From: Brachycybe producta
Lineage: Eukaryota; Arthropoda; Diplopoda; Playtdesmida; Andrognathidae
Assembly: GCA_036925085.1 (NCBI GenBank)
Contig: JAUPFP010000067.1
Span: forward strand, 310,001-374,000
Length of the DNA stretch: 64,000 nt
Direction: 5' to 3'
The notes under the pieces were generated by a model. It saw only the letters and a list, made by a program, of their open reading frames with translations. It did not search any database and was not told the DNA's origin. The position numbers and the translations under genes were made by a program. Shown one piece after another: positions 47,157 to 56,700 of the stretch. Position 1 is the stretch's first letter; each line of letters begins with the position of its first letter.

Positions 47157-47594
47157 ACATTTGTTGTTGTTTTTTGCATAAATGATGAACAAAAAAAAAG
47201 GATTTGTAATAATCTCATAATAAAACTAAAAGTTGTTTTTGTTGACACACGTTCAAATTAAGTTTTCAACTTCCTTTGTTTCTGCTTTCTACACAAAGAT
47301 TTTTATTTATCTCGTATCAATTTCTAATTATCACAGTCGTAATGTGAATACAAAAACCTTAAAACATCTTAAATTCTGACCTTTTAAAAAGATACTGAAC
47401 GGGCGGGTTTCTTTTTACTTTTCTGGAGGTCAAAAGATGAACTTAATAACGTTTTCCTTTTTTCTGCATTGAAAAAACCACTCGGATTTGAAAGAAAAAA
47501 AATTAAGGCACAAAGAAAAATTAGGAAATCAGCTTTTATGGTTTGCAGGTTGTATCGTAATTTCTGCCGAGATTACTATTCGAATTTCATAATT

Positions 47595-48000
47595 AGGGCT
47601 CGAATTTTTACGAAAAATGTTTCTCAATCTGTGGCTCATGTTCCAATCGTGAAGTTATCTAATGTAAAAAGAATTATACTTTTTGCACTGAAAAGAGGCT
47701 GGTTAGAGGCTAGAGTTCTTCTAGAATTTAAACTCAGCTCTATTAGTTGTAGGTTGACTGCCTAGCCTCTAAAAAGCCTTTTTCATTGCCAAATAGTATA
47801 AATATTTTGCCTTAGAGACTAGATTATCCAGGTTACTATCAGTTGTCAACTAGTTCTAGTCTCTAACCAGTGTTTATGATTGGAAAAAAAAAGCATAATT
47901 ATTGGTTGATCTAAATAAGGTAATTGTTACCTCACAATTTGGCTCTTGGGCCACAGATTGGGAAACATTTGCCTGATATTGCATAAAAATCCAAAGCCCT
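47595..48000. repeat. Foldback MITE family C, long copy
   Basis: GGGCTCGAATTTTTACG...GCATAAAAATCCAAAGCCC. It contains two copies of the inner core, GGTTAGAGGCTAGAGTTC...CTAGCCTCTAAAAAGCC and a second inverted one, making it about 100 bases longer than its relatives. Confidence 0.75.
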
Positions 48001-48019
48001 ACTCATTAGATAGAAAAAA

Positions 48020-49140
48020 ACTTCGAAACAGACACAAAAGATAACGTTGACCCACACAGACTACTTTGTGGCACCAGGAAGTGGTTGACATGCCTTACTT
48101 CACATGGACCACCATTTAAAACAATGGCCAACTATCAGTGCGGCCCACGGGTATAATATCTTGATCATCACTGACAAAAAGGGAGTGGTCGTCCCGTGTG
48201 GCAGGACTCAACCACTCATCGCCACCTGTGGCAAGACTCAACCACTCATCGTTACTATAACCTAAAAAATGGACTCAGTGGCAGGTGTGAAAACCCCCTA
48301 TTTAATATCACCGGTCTACTAAAAACAACCACTTTAAGCAACGCCACAAAGTGGTCCATGTGAAGCCAACCTAGGAATGAACAAAATGCAAAATGATTTA
48401 TTTTTTGACAAAAATCTTAAAATTTCGCTTTTGGTTTTATGTTTTAAAAGATAATTTTCTGCTTAATAATTCTGAAGTAATTCAGTAAATCATAACTTCT
48501 GTACAGCCTCCACAACCAAATACATCTTTTATACGAAAATAAATTCATTTCAAAAGGAAATATTATGAAACGACATCAAAACAAAAAAAACCCTATGACA
48601 TTCGAAAAAGTTACTTTTGCGAGAATCAAAACACTGATCCACACAGTGGCAAAAAATATGCTTTTTTTTTTCAATGAAAAAGACTGCTGCTAGAACGTTC
48701 ACAGAAGAGCGACCTTTAGTGGTCGAGATAAACTGTAAAAAAGTGGTCACAAACAACGACCGGTGACGGTCTTGAAGTTGACAAAGTATCGCTTTGAAAA
48801 CCATTCGTATGGTTTACACACCAACGACTTCTCAACCACTGACGGACTAGAGTCACCAAAATGGTGGTCAATCACTGCCACCGACAACAGTGTTTCTTGT
48901 TTTCACACTCGGACCACTCGTCAAACACCTGTCGCGTCCATACTCCTTGTCAGGAGTCCCATTTTGTCTGAATGGCTACTGAAATACTGAGACGATGTCT
49001 GATTGAGAACTGCAAAAATGGGTTGTTGCAGTTCACTCAACTACACTTGAACCACTTTTCCACCACTGACCGTCGATTCGAATAATCTGTTTCGGGTTAC
49101 ATGGCGACAATTATTTCCATTCGAAGTCCACCACTAAAAA
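48020..49140. repeat. ACCACT/AGTGGT-dense stretch
   Basis: Includes an inverted pair (CTTTGTGGCACC and CACATGGACC against GGTCCATGTG and GCCACAAAG, 48060-48365), the direct repeat GGCAGGACTCAACCACTCAT / GGCAAGACTCAACCACTCAT, and many ACCACT or AGTGGT hexamers out to 49135. It looks like a degenerate composite repeat. Confidence 0.55.
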
Positions 49141-49203
49141 TCGCTCGCCTTTGAACGCCCTTAGAGGTTAAAGTTGTTTTAATAGTTCAAATTAAGCTCT
49201 TTT

Positions 49204-49343
49204 AGGCCGGCCCCTAGACGTAACGTTTAACTGCACATGTCTACCGTTCTAAGCAGCGCGCCGTTCGTGATATCACTAATTCGGAGTAGTTTTGACACTT
49301 AAATTTGTGCAGTTAAACGTTACGTTTCGGGCCGGCCTTAGAT
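49204..49343. repeat. Foldback with GGCCGGCC ends
   Basis: AGGCCGGCCCCTAGACGTAA then CGTTTAACTGCAC on the left; GTGCAGTTAAACGTTACGTT then TCGGGCCGGCCT on the right. About 140 bases. Confidence 0.8.
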
Positions 49344-50129
49344 TTACTTCCATGTTCGAAAATATTACTTAAGAAGACAAAAGCAAAAATTAAACAAAGT
49401 AACACTTATACATTTTTCATAAACGCTATAGAAAACTTTGCCAAAAGTCTTTAGTTTTATAAGCTTAGCTTTATTTTAAGTAACGTTTTAGAATATGGAG
49501 GCGTTAATCTTCTAAAGTGAAATAAAGTCTCTTTCATCGAGAAAAGCGTCATTTTTTTTTTCGCTTTACGAATCACATGTTTAAAAAAAAAAATAACAGA
49601 ATTAACTCATTACATCATTTTCTTTGGCTAATTAAAAAAAATTAAGAACCGTTAAGGTTTTACTATTAAGTTTTTACTTATAAATCGTGCTCCTAGAGTG
49701 GTGTTACCATCGCTACGCGGCCACACAAATTGAGTTGTACGGTGGAAAAACAGTTCAAAGAGCGAAATTGTACAAGTATGTAGGTTTTTTAAAGGCATTT
49801 ATTTTAAAAAAAAACAAAACTCACTGTCTTTTCGAAACTTGACGAGTAAATGAATCGAGGGAACCCTTTTCTGTGATGATTTGTTCAGTAATAATCATTC
49901 CATGACAGTTATAGAATGCGGACAACAGCAAAAACCAAAAATCCGTGTTTTAAAACTGTTATTAATTACTTCCGAACAGATCCGTCACAAAAAAAGAGTT
50001 CACTTGCTTCATTTATTCATTAAGTTTCGAAAAGACAATTGAGTTTTATTTAATAAATGCTTTTAAAAACCAGCATATTTGTACCAGTAAATTCGCTTCT
50101 TGAACTTAACCAAGTCCATAAAGATCTAA

Positions 50130-50545
50130 AGGGACCTGTAGACATTGCGAGTTTTTCCTCACGAATCTCAATAGCGAGTATCCCTAGCGAGGCAGGCGTG
50201 AGGCGATCCAAAATGTGTTTCGCGAATCTATGTGAATCAAGGGTGAGCGGACAGTTGTCTTGAGGGGTTATACAATAATCGGTAATTACTGTAAACGTCG
50301 TTGAGTCTGATTGCCTCGGCCTGGTTCATTTTTCGTCTACACGCTGCGAGTTTCGACCGCGGAACGTCTTTGATGCAGGGTGTTTACCGACTAGTGCGCG
50401 GATGGGGAGTGAGGCAGCCAAGCGAGTCAAGTGGAGGGGAGACTCAGAGCGAGGAATAGTCTCGAACATGCGAGATTTGATTCGCGAAACTGCCTCGCAA
50501 GGCAAACTCGCCATGTCTACAGGCACCTTAAGACTGTAGACACCT
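50130..50545. repeat. Foldback with CCTGTAGACAT ends
   Basis: GGGACCTGTAGACATTGCGA on the left; CTCGCCATGTCTACAGGCAC on the right, and related GCGAG/CTCGC blocks inside. Downstream of the multi-CUB gene. Confidence 0.7.
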
Positions 50546-50781
50546 GAATCCACGTAACTCCATCTAGTGGCATCAATATGTAATTAATTCTAATAAAAAC
50601 CTATTGGTCAAACCTTAAATGACTTTTATAAAAAGAACTAATAAAGTTGAAAAAGAAAACTGTTGAATCATCGAGAGAAATAATAAAAAATACACAAACA
50701 AGAATAGTAGAAAAGAAGCTACAAACACTTTTTTTTGCTTCAGCGTCCGAAAACGTCGAAATAGATCTGGGTTATCTTTTC

Positions 50782-53700
50782 TCAGGCGTCGACCGGTCCT
50801 CCGAACGACTGATAATGGCGCGGACTTCTCATGCGCCTCCACAAATGAGGAGCGGCCAATGCGACCGCGACACCGGTGAAAAACATTAAGAAAAGCATCA
50901 AAACAAACGTCGCAACTCCGACTAAAGCAAAACAAAACAAAAAAATTGGATAAATTTGCTGGTCAATTAAGTTATGTGTTTCGCAGTTACCGCCGGAATT
51001 GTCGATAATCGGTGAAGACGAAGTGCAGTTGAATTCGTCCGAGAAATCGCCGCAATCATTGATTCCATTGCACTTCCAACTGTCGTGCATACAAATGCCG
51101 TTCTTACAGAGTTGAGTTAAAGAACAAGCTTCAAGAAAAACGAAAAAAAAAAAAAAGTGCAAACATTTTGGTTTACGTCGCAAGAAAAAAACGCCGAGAA
51201 CTGCTTTTAAACAAGAAAATGCATAGATAATTTTCTTTCGATTAGCAGCTGCTTAGCCTCTATATTTCAGGTTTAACTTTGAAGTTACCTTGCGAGGTAT
51301 AAGTAAATTTGAAAGCATTTCCGTCCACTTTAAGATTTTGAGTGTAGTTATAAACGATCATCAGTTTTCCCGTTCTCGAAAGATACGACGTGGTCGAAGG
51401 ATTGATCTCTTCGCTGCTCGAAGAATGCAGTGAACCACCGTCGATGAAAGACAAATTTGCACTGAAACACACACAAAAGAAACCAATTTCTTCTTTTCTT
51501 CAACAGTTAAAAGTTCAAATTAAACAATTACGGGCTAGCGGCAACGGGTTTACTCTCGATAGTCAACGAAATGATTTCCACTTCCTTTTCTTTTGGAAGT
51601 TCGATCGACCAAACGCAGACTGTCGTGTTCTTCAACAAGTTCGGATAATTCGGTGTATTCATTGCGTTCTTCGCATCGGTCAGATGTCCACCACAATCTA
51701 AAATTTTGAAATATATTCATCAGAATAAAAGCCATCACGTCATACAAAATAGTATCTATTCAAACCTAGAGGCACGACTCGTATCCTGTATCCACGACCG
51801 GCCGTCAAGTTAGTCGGCAAGGATTTCGCGAGGAACTTAACGAGTAACGAGCTGCCGTTTGATATGTAATCATCGGGAGTAATTGTTCCAGTGAGATTCA
51901 TGACAGACGTGTTGTTGTTTAAGACGGTAACGGTGTGATTATTCATGAGATCGACATCTTCGAACGACAACAGAAGAGTCTTGTTCTGAGCCGCAGTTAA
52001 ATTAACGGTACAGTCCGTATTGATGGGGTAAGAACGAGGATATAACGGAGACGTAAGAACCTTTTCTTCGGTGACGTTCACGTTCCAAATGCAACCTTTA
52101 AAAGAGATGACAACAACCGTTCGAAAAACCTGCAATTTCAAGAAGCCTAAAAGACACTCCAGCGTTTGTACATGTGGCATGACGCCGTTAGGCGTCACTT
52201 TAAGTGAAATATGACGTTTCCAAAAACAGGGCCCTCAATTCTAACAAATCCCACTTAAAAGTATGTTTAGAATGATAACTGAAGTTGCAATCGCTTCTTG
52301 AACGTTGTAGCCACGTTTTAATGTCTCTTGATTGCAATAGCCATAAGAGGTTTTTATTTTCTACAATTTTAAATTATGCTAATTCGTTCGCTAGCCACCT
52401 TTCGGTTATCATCGTCTTCGAGAAAGACGAAAAAATGGCGGCTTCAAGACCTTTCCGACTTCCCCCCCCCCCCGCTCATTCAAGCGCTTTTCATCGAGCG
52501 ACGACTTTTATCGCTTGGCGATAAATCAGGCTCGGCTCCAATCAGTCGAACGCATCGCGCGGCTATTATAATTCAAGCGATTTTTTTATTTGGTTCAAGA
52601 TCCTAAGCACATTAAATTTGCCCGGACAATTTCAAAAGAGCTTAGGAAACTGAACGCACGCAATTTCTTCTCCAGATATTCAGTTCCTTTGGTAGTAATA
52701 TTCAAAGGGGTTTTTATTTTACACCCCTTCGAATTAACCCATGTTAAAGGTCATTGACCTAAAAAAAAGTCCATTAGGAACATTTTTCAGCTTTTTTTTG
52801 AAGAACCGTTTATATTTTTGAATATGACTTTCACGTATTTAAAGATTTTCATGATGGTTCGAAGTTGCTAGAGCAATTTGAGCAACATTGAAACCGTCAA
52901 ATAGACCGTAACTCATGATACGTGCATCTCCAAAGTGTCTAGGCTCTGAAAGACAAAGTAGTTTACGTGGTAAAACTGTGTAAAAGGCATCCAAAAGATT
53001 TCCAGAGACAGCGTTAGGCCCCAAATTGTCGTATACGATCAATGCTCCCTTCGCCGCATTAATGAAGATCGCAAGGTCCAAAGTTGTGTGTGTTACGTTC
53101 GCCAAAAGCGTCCCAGCGTTGGTCACACCCTCGTAGATCACAAATGAAGATGTCGTGCTGTTAATCACGAGCATGTTGAACATCAAATTGATAACATCTG
53201 TAGTTTGAAATATAATTCGAGACTTCAGGACAGCAAAAGTGAGATGAAAGACATAAAAGATTTCTAAATACCAGTAGTATCGTTCACGTTCGGCTTAATG
53301 ATCCACGTAGAATTCGATTTGGATTCCAGACTAGCGATTTGGTGGCTTCCAAAGTTCGTCGAACTCAACACAAAATCACCTACGAAGGCAAAACGATTCA
53401 TTAGTGACCTGAATTTGTAGAGATCTTCGACTAGAGTAGACGGTACCCCCAGATACGCTAGTAAAAACCGCATTGAACGCCGCATTAACAGACAGATTTT
53501 CAGCAACGACAAACATCTCGCTCTTAGAGGAAACTATCGGAATGACTCCGGTCGAATTCGCGTCAAACGCAAACAAGATGTTTTCGTTATCGATACAGTT
53601 TCCATCGTGAAAGACGATTCTTTCGTTTCCAGTCAACGAAATCGATTTGACATCAACTCTAACTCGCTTGTTCGTATCTGCGACAAGCGCCCACATGGAC

Positions 53701-56700
53701 GAATTCGAAAGCAACGTCATGTTAGAAGCTGAATGAGGAACGCCAAACGGACCACTGCCCTTGAGTGTAGCGCCGTTATCTGTTAAAAACCGATTACAAA
53801 TTACTATTTTGAAAAAGAAAAGCTTCACATAGAGAAGAGAAAAAAAGATCCTACTGTGAACGCGAACTGTGATCGTGATATTCGGAACACTCGAATCTTG
53901 ATACGTATAAGCAATCCGTAACATATTTTGACTCGTAAGCATAGTGACGTCTAAAAATTTAAATAAAAAATGTAAATATTAACGAGTTTCAACCTTTTTT
54001 CATTAGAAATGATGAAAATAGAAGATATTTTTCAAAGCAATCGAGGTGCAAATCTACAATGAAAAAAATCATCACGAACAAAACAAACCTTTAATTAACG
54101 AAGCAGCGTCCAACAAGCCCAAACTCTTTGAAAATACGCTGCCACCATCGTGAAACGACAGGAGCCCAACGGAGATATTTTCGCTCGACTCGATCGAACT
54201 CACCGTTGCAGACAAGATCATATTCTCTGGTCCCTGTTAAAATTAAAAAAGCCTCAATTAATACAACTTCACCCCGCAAATATAAGAAGAAAAAAACAAC
54301 GATGATGTACTTTAAGAAGCCAAACACAGTTTCCCTTAAGAGTAGTTTTCGAAACATCCAAAACGACATTCGTCGTATCATTTACAGTAACTTCTTGGCT
54401 ACAACCTTAAAACGAAAAAAAAAAAAAACATCGAAATGAAGAAAAACTAGCAAGTGAATAAAATAAAAACAACTTTACTGTCGACAACTTCCGTGTAAAA
54501 CAACTGAAATCCCAAATTGGAATCATCGATCGGCAGCCAAAGATCTAACTTAACGTTCGCATTTACTGCCAAAAAATCGGTCGGAACTTCGGAACCTAAA
54601 CGAAAAGAACGTTCGGTACTTGAAACAATGGGTACGTTAACAGACAATCGACTTTTTACAAAACGTTTGAAATATTTTTCATGTTGTTTTGGCCAACTTT
54701 ATGACAAAATACAATAAAAACGGCGGTTTTTTTTTGCTAATTTCTTTTTTTGTTTTGTTTTTAGCTTTGAAGCAAATACTTGACAATTTTTTTTTAAATC
54801 TCTTGTTAACTTCATATTTCAGAACAATTTGGCCAATTTATTTCATAAAAAAAACGTCGGCCAATTCATCAAAAGTTTTTTTTTTTAAAAAAAAGTCGAT
54901 CGATTTAATAATAAAAAAAAGTTGAGAATCGAACCAGTAAAAGTTCGAGTCGTTACGTTGTTTTCAGTAACGTTCAAAACTCCGCTACTCGTGTTGAACC
55001 TTTTGAATGCAAAAGCGATTTTATGTTCTGTGGTTCCGGCCAAAATCCAAGATAGAGAAATGGATGAATTAACGCTTGGAACGTATAAAGGTGATTCAAT
55101 GACTCCACGATGAGCGTTCAAAATAATCGGATTATCTAAACAAAAAGTGATAACGAATATTTCCTTCTTCTTATAACGAAAAGGTCAATTTAAAAAAAAA
55201 AATGAACGACGAAAACACCATTCGGGTAATAATTGAAAGAAATCCTTCGTGGATTATCGGGTTTTGGTGGTAAAGATCCGCTCTGGAAGGTGAGGTTGCT
55301 TCCAGTAGTCGTAACGGCAAAAGCAAAAGGAATCTCTGAAATACAAAAAAAAAACATGAAGTTAAAACTACAAAAAGGGAAGAAGATAATCAATTTTCAA
55401 GTCAAACCATAATTTTCGGGAATTTCCAACTGTTTATCCTGGTCGGTAACAAGAAACGAATCGCCTGTAATTAGTCCCAGCGTCTCGACAACGACGTAGA
55501 CGTATTTTGCAACTGGTTTCGTGTTGTTGAACACCCATTTGCAAACCGTGCCATCTCCATTATCATCTGGATAGTTCTGCGAAGTTTTAGTGCCAAGGTG
55601 GGTCAAACCGATTGTGCCACCACAAGATTTTTGTGGTGCCTGGCCACTGATGTAAGCCAAATTGACGCAAAACACAACAGAAACTGTTTTCGGAAAGAAA
55701 AGAAAAAAAATATACAGGTGTAACTCAACTAAGAGCTAGAATTGGCAACCGGTAGAACCGAACAGTCTCTACTCGCGGTTCGGAACCGGGTTTAAATGGT
55801 TATAGCGATTTATTAGAAACCGGTTGTGATCAGTTCGTGAATCTTTACAAATGAGCGGATTCGATTCAGCACATTAGTTACAAGTGGAGAAGGGTAAAAC
55901 CGAACCGAATCTACTCGGGTTCGGAACCAGTTCTATCGGTTCCAGTAATTGGTGAACCGGGTTCCGAACCGTTGACATCTCTACTAAGAGCTCATCCTAT
56001 GGAGTATTTCGTGTGATAAACTTGAGTGTCGCCAAAGGTGGCTAAATTGATACTCATTTTGTTTTTGTTCCCCTAGATGGCGTCACTGCAGTGTTTTGAG
56101 ACAATTTATATTTTTCGAGAAAACGTTTATCAGAAGAAACATTACAAAAAAAAAATTCAAAGTGTTTTAGAAACTAGAATAGTTGGTGATAATGCTCAAA
56201 GTTTTTTCAATGATGATATCTTTCAAAATAAACTTTTTATGATAAGTTTGAAAAAAAAAGGCGAAAATAGTTTTTCATGAAATTTCAACGAAAAAACGAA
56301 AAGAAACGGGCCATTTTCAAACTGATATATAAAAAGTTTATTTTAAAAGATATCAACATAAAAATACCCTTATGTATGAAGCCCTCTAAACGACATACGA
56401 AATGTTTTTTTTTTTTAAATCTCGACATTTCGACTTTATTCTCTTTTATTCTGCTATGTTAATTATGCCATGTTGTGCTCACCATACTTTAATTAAATTA
56501 TTGCTGCTACTAGAGGGCGCTTGCAATAATTCAATTATTAAGAGTATGGTGTGCGCAACATGGCATAATTAACATGTTCGAATAACGTCGAAATGTCGAG
56601 ATTTAAAAAAAAAAATGTCGCATGTCCTTTACAGGGCTCCGTACTTAAGTGATTGAGCTAACACATTCTAGTTTGTAAAACACTTTCTAGTTTCTCAACC

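Larger units (their letters stand above)
47157..50781. other. Spacer downstream of SLC39A7 and of the multi-CUB gene
   Basis: AATAAAACTAAAAG at about 47217 is a likely SLC39A7 poly(A) signal. The rest holds a family C foldback, an ACCACT/AGTGGT-dense stretch, two further foldbacks, and the 3' UTR side of the multi-CUB gene. No coding gene found. Confidence 0.55.

Noticed and set aside
54128-54439. 103-codon plus-strand frame in the multi-CUB locus
   Set aside because: Antisense to a CUB exon plus intron; Lys-rich end from a poly(A) tract.
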